35,056 bases of DNA from CAYZDV01 sp964477275. GTDB lineage: Bacteria; Acidobacteriota; Aminicenantia; Aminicenantales; Aminicenantaceae. How positions within the stretch are numbered: the stretch's first letter is position 1; each line of letters begins with the position of its first letter. Shown piece after piece: positions 1-6,376 of the stretch. Under the pieces are notes generated by a model. That model saw only the letters and a program-made list of their open reading frames with translations. It was not told the DNA's origin and made no database searches. The translations under genes were made by a program, and so were the position numbers. The DNA lies in NCBI GenBank assembly GCA_964477275.1, contig CAYZDV010000004.1, forward strand, positions 1 through 35,056. Direction: 5' to 3'.

Positions 1-105
1 CCTCTCACCCCTCGTCAGTCCGGAACCGGCCGCCTTCCGCAACTGTCAGACAATTGTTCTGCCGTGCGGCCGAAAGATTTTTTTCATCCCTTCATATCCA
101 TACAA

Positions 106-237
106 TTAACCTGAATTACCCATAAAAATGGATATTTTACAACAAGAGATTTGGAAATCAGGGACATGTCCCTTGATTTCCATTTTATTAATGAATAATT
201 CGGGATGCCTGGATTATTTGTGAATAATTCAGGTTAA
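106..237. repeat. Palindromic intergenic element with nested inverted repeats
   Basis: A 13-bp perfect inverted repeat (TTAACCTGAATTA at 106-118, its complement at 225-237) encloses a second hairpin centred on GGGACATGTCCC (161-172), flanked by GGAAATCA (153-160) and TGATTTCC (174-181) with one unpaired T at 173. TGAATAATTC occurs twice in direct orientation (192-201, 221-230). No credible reading frame runs through it. The layout resembles REP/MITE-type elements mobilised in trans by IS200-like (RAYT) transposases, but no transposase is present here, so the class is an inference. The stretch 1-105 before it shows nothing I can identify. Confidence 0.6.
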
Positions 238-276
238 ATAAGGGAAAACGACGGAGATCTCTCCCCTGAAAATATC

Positions 277-306
277 TGGCGGGGCCGACGAGACTTGAAC
301 TCGCGA
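277..306 (-). pseudogene. tRNA-Asp 3' fragment cut by assembly gap
   Basis: These 30 bases are identical to the 3' end of the intact tRNA-Asp at 436-513, including the encoded CCA and T-arm, and run directly into the N gap. The sequence beyond the gap (317 onward) does not continue the tRNA, so the gap hides sequence of unknown length. It could be a complete second tRNA-Asp in the organism, or a misassembled duplicate. Confidence 0.7.
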
Positions 307-316
307 NNNNNNNNNN
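307..316. other. Assembly gap (10 N)
   Basis: Ten undetermined bases, probably a fixed-size scaffold placeholder. The sequence from 317 to about 424 contains no gene that I recognise. Confidence 0.98.
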
Positions 317-435
317 TCGGCCCTGAGTTTCAAGGTCAGAGGACCCGTAATCTCCCAGTCAGGCGCTTTTTTCCCGTCGCCGTCCGCATATAAACGATAA
401 AGGGAAGAAGCAAAGAGCGCTGGACTGAAAATATC

Positions 436-513
436 TGGCGGGGCCGACGAGACTTGAACTCGCGACCTCCGGCGTGACAGGCCGGCGTTCTAACCAAACT
501 GAACTACGACCCC
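436..513 (-). tRNA. tRNA-Asp (GTC)
   Basis: The minus-strand sequence folds as a complete 78-nt tRNA. The acceptor arm GGGGTCG pairs with CGGCCCC (one G-U), followed by discriminator G and an encoded CCA. The anticodon stem CCGGC/GCCGG encloses loop CTGTCAC with anticodon GTC. The T-arm contains GTTCAAGTC. Discriminator G and GTC are the expected identity elements for aspartate. Confidence 0.95.
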
Positions 514-528
514 GCCAATGGGATTACC

Positions 529-558
529 ATTATAATATCAAATATTTCCCGTTTGCAA
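529..558 (-). promoter_or_regulatory. Sigma-70 type promoter for tRNA-Asp
   Basis: On the minus strand, TTGCAA (558-553) and TATAAT (534-529) are separated by 18 bases, and transcription would start about 10 bases before the mature tRNA 5' end at 513. The perfect -10 box and position make this convincing. The stretch 559-654 between it and the htpX stop holds no gene I can support. Confidence 0.65.
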
Positions 559-654
559 CAGGTTTCCTCCAAACCTCGGAGCCTCTTCATTCCCATGACT
601 ATTCTCAATCAGAAGAAAGAACAGGTGGCACAGCGGAGCGGCGCTTTCTCCCCT

Positions 655-1545
655 TTACATTTTCTCCAGGCGGGCGACTCTTTCCTCGATGGGCGGATGG
701 GTGCTGAACATCCTGTTCACCCCTCCCTTCAAATCCTTGAGCGGGTTGACGATGTAGAGATGGGCGGTCGCCTTGTTGGCTGCCTCGAGCGGCTCCCTGT
801 CCGCGGCCAGCTTCCTGAGGGCTGAGGCCAGGCCGGGAGGATAGCGGGTCAAGAATGCGCCGTTGGCATCGGCCAGGAACTCCCTTTTACGGGAAACGGC
901 AAAGCGGATGAGCTGGGCGATGAGGGGAGAAAAGACGGCCAGAAAAAGCCCGACCACCACGAAGATGGCCGCCGCGTTCCCGCCGCCTTTGCCGCCCCTT
1001 CGCCTTCCGCCTCCCCAGAGGAAGGTCCGGAGAATCCAGTCGCTGAGGAGAGCGACAATTCCGACCATGACCACTGTGAGAGTCTGGACGAGGACATCGT
1101 AGTTCTTGATGTGGGCCGTCTCGTGGCCGATGACGCCCTCCAGCTCGACCCGGTTCAGCTTTTCCAGCAGGCCTCTGGTGACCACGATGACCGAATTCTT
1201 CGGGTTTCGTCCTGAAGCGAAGGCATTGGGAGCCGTGTCATCGATGATGTAGCAGCGCGGCTTGGGGAGCCCGGCAGCGATGGCCAGGCCTTCGACAACG
1301 TTGTAGAGGTAGGGATATTCCTCCTTCGTGACCGGCCTGGCCCGGCTGATGGCCAGCACGATCCTGTCGCTCGCATAATAGCTGCCAAAGGTCATGGCCA
1401 CGGCAATCACCGCAGCGATGACCAGGCCCTCAGGCCCCCATCCGGTCAGCTCAGCAAAAACCCATGCCAGCCCGAAGATCAAACAAAGAAAGAAAAAGAC
1501 GAGGAAGAAGGATTTCCTCTTGTTGCTGGAAATCTGTTCGTACAT
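655..1545 (-). CDS. htpX: Membrane zinc metalloprotease HtpX (M48B)
   Basis: Integral-membrane zinc endopeptidase of the HtpX family, which degrades damaged membrane proteins with its catalytic domain facing the cytoplasm. The 296-residue length is typical. Two hydrophobic segments lie at about 13-33 and 40-58. The zinc site HETAH is at residues 141-145, and the third ligand is probably Glu222 in REFLADANGA. Two more hydrophobic segments follow at about 152-168 and 192-212. A Gly/Arg/Lys-rich loop (about 178-190) between them is unusual in composition. The start MYEQISSNKRKS matches the family's usual N-terminus, although no clear ribosome-binding site precedes it. It follows lemA by 60 bases on the same strand, a pairing seen in many bacteria, so co-transcription is likely. 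Confidence 0.93.
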   Translation of the reverse strand: MYEQISSNKRKSFFLVFFFLCLIFGLAWVFAELTGWGPEGLVIAAVIAVAMTFGSYYASDRIVLAISRARPVTKEEYPYLYNVVEGLAIAAGLPKPRCYIIDDTAPNAFASGRNPKNSVIVVTRGLLEKLNRVELEGVIGHETAHIKNYDVLVQTLTVVMVGIVALLSDWILRTFLWGGGRRRGGKGGGNAAAIFVVVGLFLAVFSPLIAQLIRFAVSRKREFLADANGAFLTRYPPGLASALRKLAADREPLEAANKATAHLYIVNPLKDLKGGVNRMFSTHPPIEERVARLEKM

Positions 1546-1605
1546 GAGCGCGTCATCCGAACCGGCGCTTCAGATAAAACTTCGAAAATTCTCCGGGCAG
1601 CCGGC

Positions 1606-2163
1606 TTAAAACCTCACTTCCACCGGCCTTCTGGCTTCCGGCTCTTCGATCTCAAAATACTCCTTCTCCTTGAAGTTGAACAGGTTGGCGATGATGTTGG
1701 AGGGGAAAACCTGCTGCTTGAGGTTGAACTTCATGACGTTGTCGTTGTAGAACTGCCTGGAGTAGGCGATTTTTCCTTCTGTGCCGGCCAGCTCTTCCTG
1801 GAGCATCAGGAAATTCTGGTTGGCTTTCAAATCCGGATAGTTCTCAACCACGGCAAAGAGCGACTTCAGGGCGCCGGCCAGCATGTTCTCTGCCTGCCCC
1901 TGTTCCTTGACCGTCCCGGCGTTGATCGCTTTGGAACGGGCTTCGGTTACCTTCTCAAAGACTTCCCGCTCGTGCCTGGCGTACCCCTTGACCGTCTCCA
2001 CCAGGTTCGGAATCAGGTCGTATCTCCGCCTCAGCTGGACATCCACCTGCGCCCAGGCATTATTGGAGCGGTTCCTCAAGGTCACCAGGGAATTATAGAT
2101 GGCGACCACAAACAGGATGACCAAACCCAGAACAGCGAGAACGACAATCAAGACAATTCCCAT
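1606..2163 (-). CDS. lemA: LemA family protein
   Basis: A 185-residue LemA-family protein with one N-terminal transmembrane helix (about 2-24) followed by a helical domain. The family signatures YNSLVTLRNRSNNAWAQVDV and RRYDLIPNLVETVKGYA (about 23-61) are plainly visible. The biochemical role of LemA is not settled. It commonly neighbours HtpX or TPM-domain proteins and is thought to act in membrane quality control or envelope stress. The start is well supported by GAGGAG eight bases before ATG. It is the first gene of a two-gene operon with htpX. Confidence 0.93.
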   Translation of the reverse strand: MGIVLIVVLAVLGLVILFVVAIYNSLVTLRNRSNNAWAQVDVQLRRRYDLIPNLVETVKGYARHEREVFEKVTEARSKAINAGTVKEQGQAENMLAGALKSLFAVVENYPDLKANQNFLMLQEELAGTEGKIAYSRQFYNDNVMKFNLKQQVFPSNIIANLFNFKEKEYFEIEEPEARRPVEVRF

Positions 2164-2207
2164 TTCTTTCTCCTCAAGATGAAATTGATCTGAAGCTCAT
2201 GTCCTCA

Positions 2208-2238
2208 ATAATAAACTCTTTCGGGAACGAAAAGTCAA
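2208..2238 (-). promoter_or_regulatory. Probable promoter of lemA-htpX
   Basis: On the minus strand TTGACT (2238-2233) is followed after 17 bases by TTTATT (2215-2210), or after 19 bases by TATTAT (2213-2208). The implied start lies about 40 bases before the lemA ATG, leaving room for its ribosome-binding site. Confidence 0.5.
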
Positions 2239-2276
2239 CCGTTCGGGAAGGCTAAATTGTCAAGGCCGCTTCTTTC

Positions 2277-2308
2277 ATTCCCGTGTATTTTACCCCCACT
2301 ATCTGGAA
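2277..2308. repeat. Fragment of dispersed intergenic repeat (copy 1)
   Basis: TTACCCCCACTATCTGGAA (2290-2308) matches 5180-5198 with one difference. Just before it, ATTCCCGTGTATTTT is nearly the reverse complement of 5133-5147. It therefore looks like a right end joined to an inverted copy of a left arm of the same element. It sits in the otherwise gene-free stretch 2164-2454. The following 2379-2405, with CATTCCTGCGAAG, recalls another common extragenic repeat type, but I cannot confirm that. Confidence 0.5.
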
Positions 2309-2424
2309 GAGAATCAATCATTCTAATGTAGTGCGTCTAACGCTTCTTTACATATACTGCGGCATTAAAAACCGTCATTCCTGCGAAGCCTGTCCCGGCG
2401 AGGCAGAGCCGCCTGATTCCGTCA

Positions 2425-2438
2425 GAGAAAATTTTCTC
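2425..2438. promoter_or_regulatory. 14-bp palindrome upstream of citrate synthase promoter
   Basis: GAGAAAATTTTCTC is a perfect palindrome ending 16 bases before the -35 box at 2455. It could be an operator for a dimeric regulator, or an AT-rich UP-like element. No regulator gene is adjacent, so the role is unproven. Confidence 0.35.
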
Positions 2439-2454
2439 GAAACTTCAAAAAAAA

Positions 2455-2483
2455 TTGACAGGCTCAAATGACAATGGTATATT
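2455..2483 (+). promoter_or_regulatory. Sigma-70 promoter of citrate synthase
   Basis: TTGACA (2455-2460), a 17-base spacer and TATATT (2478-2483) give a near-consensus promoter. The start would be near 2490, with a leader of about 47 bases carrying AAAGGAGGAGG (2521-2531). The same hexamers and spacing recur before hsp20. Confidence 0.75.
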
Positions 2484-2536
2484 TTGCTTTCTCTCAAAAA
2501 GGGAAATTCATTCTTCAAATAAAGGAGGAGGTTTTA

Positions 2537-3847
2537 ATGGCTTCATTAAAGGAGAAACTTGCGTCAAAAATTGGGCCCATGCGCGAGAAGGTCGGTTCGA
2601 TTGTTAAAGGACAGAGCGACTTCAAGATCTCAGACGTCACAGTGGCCCAGGCGTATGGTGGGATGCGAGGCGTGAAGTGCATGGTGTGGGAAACATCGGC
2701 GCTGGATCCCATGGAAGGAATCCGTTTCCGCGGATTCACCATCCCCGAGCTTCAGGAAAAATTGCCCAAAGCTCCCGGTGGTGAAGAGCCTATTCCGGAA
2801 GGAATCTTCTATCTCCTTCTCACCGGAGAGATGCCCGGCGAAGAGGATGTGCGGGAAATCACCAGGGAATGGCAGAAACGCAGCGCTCTTCCCAAATACC
2901 TCATCGACGTTCTCAATGCTGTTCCCAAAGACATGCATCCCATGACCCAGTTCTCGCTCGGCATCGCGACCCTCCAGAAAGACTCCATCTTCGCTGAACA
3001 ATACAGACAGGGAATGAGCAAGATGGACTACTGGGACCCGATGTATGAAGACGTCATGAACCTGCTGGCCAAACTCCCCCTGCTCGCTTCCTACATCTAC
3101 CGCAGATCCTACAAAAACGACGAACACATTCCGGCCGACCCCAAGCTCGACTGGGGAGGAAACTTCGCCCACATGATCGGGGTGAAAGATGAGGCCTTCA
3201 AGGAGCTCATGCGGCTCTATCTCGTCATCCACAGCGACCACGAAGGAGGAAACGTCTCCGCCCATACCACCCATCTCGTCGGCTCCGCCCTTTCCGATGC
3301 CTATCTCTGTCTCTCTGCTGGTATGAACGGGCTGGCTGGACCTCTCCATGGACTGGCCAACCAGGAAGTCCTGCGCTGGATCATGGATTTGATGGAGAAA
3401 CTGGGAGGCGTTCCGGACAAGGAACAGCTGAAGAAGTACGTCTGGGATACGCTGAACTCAGGCCAGGTTGTTCCCGGATACGGACACGCTGTTCTCCGCA
3501 AGACTGACCCCAGATATACGGCCCAGCGTGAGTTTGCCCTCAAGCATCTCCCTGACGACGATATCTTCCGCGTGGTCAGCGCCGTCTATGAAGTGGTTCC
3601 CGACATTCTGATGGAGCACGGCAAAGCCAAGAACCCCTGGCCCAACGTGGATGCCCACTCCGGATGTCTGCTTTATCATTACGGGGTGAAAGAGTATGAC
3701 TTCTACACCGTCTTCTTCGGCGCTTCCCGTGCCATCGGCGTTCTTTCCCAGTTGATCTGGAGCAGAGCTCTCGGACTGGCCATTGAAAGGCCGAAAAGCG
3801 TGACCACGGAGTGGATCGAACAGCAGTTCCAGCAGGCCGCAAAATAA
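2537..3847 (+). CDS. gltA: Citrate synthase, eukaryote (mitochondrial)-like type
   Basis: Condenses oxaloacetate and acetyl-CoA to citrate, the entry step of the TCA cycle. The 436-residue protein carries the catalytic triad in standard contexts: His271 in GPLHGLANQE, His317 in PGYGHAV and Asp372 in NVDAHSG. A further conserved His lies in HSDHEGGN (about 232-239). The C-terminal half, for example VVPGYGHAVLRKTDPRYT and GKAKNPWPNVDAHSG, closely resembles animal mitochondrial citrate synthase rather than the usual short bacterial type. Eukaryote-like synthases are known from Geobacter. An in-frame ATG at 2468 is rejected because it lies between the -35 and -10 boxes. ATG 2537 has AAAGGAGGAGG just upstream. 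The gene appears monocistronic. Confidence 0.95.
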   Translation: MASLKEKLASKIGPMREKVGSIVKGQSDFKISDVTVAQAYGGMRGVKCMVWETSALDPMEGIRFRGFTIPELQEKLPKAPGGEEPIPEGIFYLLLTGEMPGEEDVREITREWQKRSALPKYLIDVLNAVPKDMHPMTQFSLGIATLQKDSIFAEQYRQGMSKMDYWDPMYEDVMNLLAKLPLLASYIYRRSYKNDEHIPADPKLDWGGNFAHMIGVKDEAFKELMRLYLVIHSDHEGGNVSAHTTHLVGSALSDAYLCLSAGMNGLAGPLHGLANQEVLRWIMDLMEKLGGVPDKEQLKKYVWDTLNSGQVVPGYGHAVLRKTDPRYTAQREFALKHLPDDDIFRVVSAVYEVVPDILMEHGKAKNPWPNVDAHSGCLLYHYGVKEYDFYTVFFGASRAIGVLSQLIWSRALGLAIERPKSVTTEWIEQQFQQAAK

Positions 3848-3918
3848 CTGGAAATTAACAAGTTAAAAACAGAAGAGCGGGCAAAATTCATCTAAAGCCC
3901 AATTTCCCGGCCAGGCTT

Positions 3919-4797
3919 CTACCTGGCAAACTTGAAGAATTTCAGGACTTCCATGAAATCGCTGCTGGTGAAAGAGACCGATGTGTCTCCGGTTCTCTTC
4001 GCTCCCGGGATCCAGGAGGCGTTCTGGCAGCGCTCTTCGTCCTTGAAGGTGACCACCATGGTGTAGGGGGGGTTGAGCTTGAACGGCTTGAATTCTTTCC
4101 GTTTTTTCAGAGCTTCGGAAGTCTTTGTCCTGATCAACTCCTGCGCTTTTGTGGGATGGAGCATTTTCGCCGCCTGACCGATTCCTTCCTTGACCGCGAC
4201 CGTCTCCACGTTCCCCAGGAGCTCCCTGGCCTGCTGGCAGATTGCGGAATCGCCGGCAACCAGGACCACAGGCACGCCGAACTGCCCGGCGATAAAGGCG
4301 TTGATTCCGGCCTCGGGCATCTTCTTTCCGTTAAGTTCCACATCGGAGATGGTTCCTGTCATGGTGTGGTCGAGGACGGCGTCCGGAGTGTTGGCCCTGG
4401 CATGATAGCCGATGAAAATGACCGCATCGAAGGTCTCATCGATTCCTTCCATCATGCTCAAAGGGCCCTGCGACCAATCACGAAGCAGGACAGCAGCGGG
4501 ATGGAGAAGGTCGGGAAGGAGGTTGCGGGCGCTGCCGTGGGAGTCCCGGACAAGGATCTCCGTTGCCCCTGCCTCCAGCGCTCCCTCGATCGCGGCGTTC
4601 GTCTCCTGCGTCATAATCTTCCGGAAAAGCGGATAATCCTCTCCCCGGCGGCTGACATCATCCCAGTGGATAACACCGGAGATCCCCTCCATATCCACGG
4701 AGATAAAAACCTTGAGGCCTTTCTGGGCTTTCTCGGCTCCGGAAGTCAGGGTCAGGAACAAAATGACCATCCAGAGAATGATGAGTATTTTCTTCAT
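3919..4797 (-). CDS. Exported M55 family D-aminopeptidase (DppA-like)
   Basis: A 292-residue zinc aminopeptidase of family M55, whose Bacillus DppA member releases D-amino acids from peptides. An N-terminal hydrophobic signal (about 3-20, MKKILIILW...) suggests export, whereas DppA itself is cytoplasmic. Probable metal ligands are Asp35 and Glu37 (SVDMEG), His87 (DSHG), His132 (GYHA) and Glu162 (MPEAG). His144 (DHTM) matches the proposed catalytic histidine. The start has a strong AAGGAGG seven bases upstream. It is a single gene facing away from the homoserine dehydrogenase operon. A role in scavenging peptidoglycan-derived or other D-peptides fits, but the substrate is inferred from the family only. 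Confidence 0.88.
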   Translation of the reverse strand: MKKILIILWMVILFLTLTSGAEKAQKGLKVFISVDMEGISGVIHWDDVSRRGEDYPLFRKIMTQETNAAIEGALEAGATEILVRDSHGSARNLLPDLLHPAAVLLRDWSQGPLSMMEGIDETFDAVIFIGYHARANTPDAVLDHTMTGTISDVELNGKKMPEAGINAFIAGQFGVPVVLVAGDSAICQQARELLGNVETVAVKEGIGQAAKMLHPTKAQELIRTKTSEALKKRKEFKPFKLNPPYTMVVTFKDEERCQNASWIPGAKRTGDTSVSFTSSDFMEVLKFFKFAR

Positions 4798-4932
4798 GGC
4801 GCCTCCTTGTCAATAATGAATTTTGCTCATAATCGTCGCAAATATTCTTTGCCTTTCGAGTTGCTGATATTGATATACGGAACAACAACATCTTAGGGAA
4901 GTGAAAAAGCGAAGTCAACAAATTCAGCAAAG

Positions 4933-4954
4933 TGCCGCTGATTTATAAGCGGCA
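4933..4954. repeat. 7-bp stem-loop in intergenic region
   Basis: TGCCGCT (4933-4939) and AGCGGCA (4948-4954) can pair around an 8-base AT-rich loop. It lacks the T-run of a terminator on either strand and lies upstream of both flanking genes (4798-5244). A 12-bp AT palindrome (GAAAAATTTTTC, 5068-5079) lies further on. I see no recognisable riboswitch core. Confidence 0.3.
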
Positions 4955-5111
4955 AAGAAATTTCATCAACTGACCTTGACTAAGAGGGACAGAAACGTGA
5001 ATAATGTTCAAGGAAATGTTGATCTAACAGGGGAAAAAGCGTGGATCCGAAACAAACCGAAAAATCAGAAAAATTTTTCAGAACCTATTTTAAAGGAGTC
5101 TCCTCCATTTT

Positions 5112-5198
5112 GTGCGGGTAATTGAATGACGAAAATACACGGAAATGGCATCGCTCCCTTCAGATTTTTAACGCGCATATTACCCGCACTATCTGGAA
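5112..5198. repeat. Dispersed intergenic repeat (copy 2, most complete)
   Basis: GTGCGGGTAAT (5112-5122) and ATTACCCGCAC (5179-5189) form an 11-bp perfect inverted repeat around 56 bases. The end ACTATCTGGAA (5188-5198) is shared with copy 1 at 2298-2308. The interior CAGATTTTTAACGC (5161-5174) and the nearby GGAAATGGC (5141-5149) recur, inverted, in copy 3 at 26861-26901. It is non-coding and lies about 45 bases before the start of the homoserine dehydrogenase gene. Confidence 0.6.
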
Positions 5199-5244
5199 AT
5201 GAACCTTTAAAAGACATTCCTCAGATTTATTCAGGTGAAAATTT

Positions 5245-6321
5245 ATGGAATACAAAATCAGTCTAATCGGTTGCGGGACGGTCGGGCAGGGCCTCCTGGA
5301 AATTCTGGTAAAAAAAGGAGAGGATCTCCGTAAAAAATACGGCTTTGAAGCCAGATTGGTGGCCATCAGCGACAAGCTGAAAGGCTCTCTTCTCCTCCCC
5401 GAGGGAATCGAGATTTCCAGAATCCTCCGCCTGCTCAAAGAAGGGAAGAACATCGGCAGCTACCTGGAGGCAAAGTCCAATCCGGCGGAAACAATGGACG
5501 CGCTGGAGGTCATCGAAAAAAGCGGGGCCGACATCGTCGCCGAATTGACCTATACGGACATCCAGACTGCCGAGCCGGCAACAGGCCACGTCAGGAAAGC
5601 CCTCGAAAGCGGGGCGCACGTCGTCACCTCCAACAAGGGACCGGCTGCCCTCCACTACGCTGAGCTGAAAAGACTGGCCGAGGAGAAAAACCTCTTCTTC
5701 AAGATAGAAGGGACGGTGATGAGCGGGACACCGGTGTTCAACCTCTTCGAGAACAGCCTGGCCGGGAACGAAATCCGGGAAATCAAGGGCATCCTCAACG
5801 GCACCACCAATTTCATCCTCTCCAGAATGGAAGAGGAGAACATGGATTATGCCGAGGCCCTCAAACTGGCCCAGGACCTGGGCTATGCAGAGGCCGACCC
5901 CACGGCTGACGTCGAAGGCTACGACGCCCTGGCCAAAATCGTCATCCTCTCCAACGTGCTTCTGGGAGGAGACATCAAGCCAGCCGATGCGAGCCGGGAA
6001 GGGATCACCTCCCTTTCCCGCGAGAAAATCCTGGCCGCAAAAAAAGAGGGCTGCAGGTACAAGCTCATCGCCTCCACCCGCAAAGTCAACGGCCGGATTG
6101 AAGCCGGCGTCACCCCCCAGAAGCTTCCGCTCTCCGACCCGCTGGCCGGAGTCATGGGAGCCAACAACGCCCTGACCTTCGATCTCGACCTGATGGGCAA
6201 GGTCACCGTCCAAGGGCCTGGGGCAGGGAAAATCGAGACCGGCTATTCCATTCTGACTGACATGCTGGCCATCCACCGCGAGATCACCAACAAAGCCTCC
6301 CAAGGCCAGCGAAAAAAATAA
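5245..6321 (+). CDS. hom: Homoserine dehydrogenase-like oxidoreductase, no ACT domain
   Basis: A 358-residue NAD(P)-dependent enzyme of the homoserine dehydrogenase family (aspartate semialdehyde to homoserine, or the reverse). The Rossmann motif GCGTVG is at 9-14. The family pattern is intact: Lys131 (TSNKG), ILNGTTNFIL (183-192), and the catalytic run Glu216, Asp218, Asp222, Asp227 and Lys231 (YAEADPTADVEGYDALAK). It lacks the C-terminal ACT domain and is not fused to aspartokinase, so threonine feedback through ACT is absent. AGGTG lies eight bases before ATG. It leads a six-gene operon without thrB, thrC, lysC or asd. It may therefore serve a specialised pathway rather than threonine synthesis, and the true substrate could be a homoserine analogue. 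Confidence 0.85.
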   Translation: MEYKISLIGCGTVGQGLLEILVKKGEDLRKKYGFEARLVAISDKLKGSLLLPEGIEISRILRLLKEGKNIGSYLEAKSNPAETMDALEVIEKSGADIVAELTYTDIQTAEPATGHVRKALESGAHVVTSNKGPAALHYAELKRLAEEKNLFFKIEGTVMSGTPVFNLFENSLAGNEIREIKGILNGTTNFILSRMEEENMDYAEALKLAQDLGYAEADPTADVEGYDALAKIVILSNVLLGGDIKPADASREGITSLSREKILAAKKEGCRYKLIASTRKVNGRIEAGVTPQKLPLSDPLAGVMGANNALTFDLDLMGKVTVQGPGAGKIETGYSILTDMLAIHREITNKASQGQRKK

Positions 6322-6376
6322 GCTCGAAACTCATTCGAAAATCATCGATAAACACATCAGAAAACAAGGAGGAAAC

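Larger units (their letters stand above)
266..465. repeat. 41-bp direct repeat carrying the tRNA-Asp 3' part
   Basis: Positions 266-306 and 425-465 are identical over 41 bases. Each copy holds the 3' end of a minus-strand tRNA-Asp plus 11 bases of its downstream flank. The left copy stops at the run of N. This is either a true tandem tRNA duplication or a scaffolding artefact in which the same contig end was placed twice. Confidence 0.8.

Noticed and set aside
317..424. Second tRNA beyond the N gap
   Set aside because: The minus strand contains GCGCCTGACTGG, which recalls a tRNA arm, but no cloverleaf can be closed.
474..825. Plus-strand open frames over tRNA-Asp and the htpX 3' end
   Set aside because: They run antisense to a clear tRNA and a clear protease gene and have no family features or ribosome-binding site.
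2468..2536. Earlier in-frame ATG for citrate synthase
   Set aside because: It lies between the -35 and -10 promoter boxes, and ATG 2537 has a strong ribosome-binding site and the expected N-terminus.
4798..5244. Riboswitch or attenuator before the homoserine dehydrogenase gene
   Set aside because: No SAM, lysine or threonine leader features were found. The palindromes are explained by the repeat and a small stem-loop.
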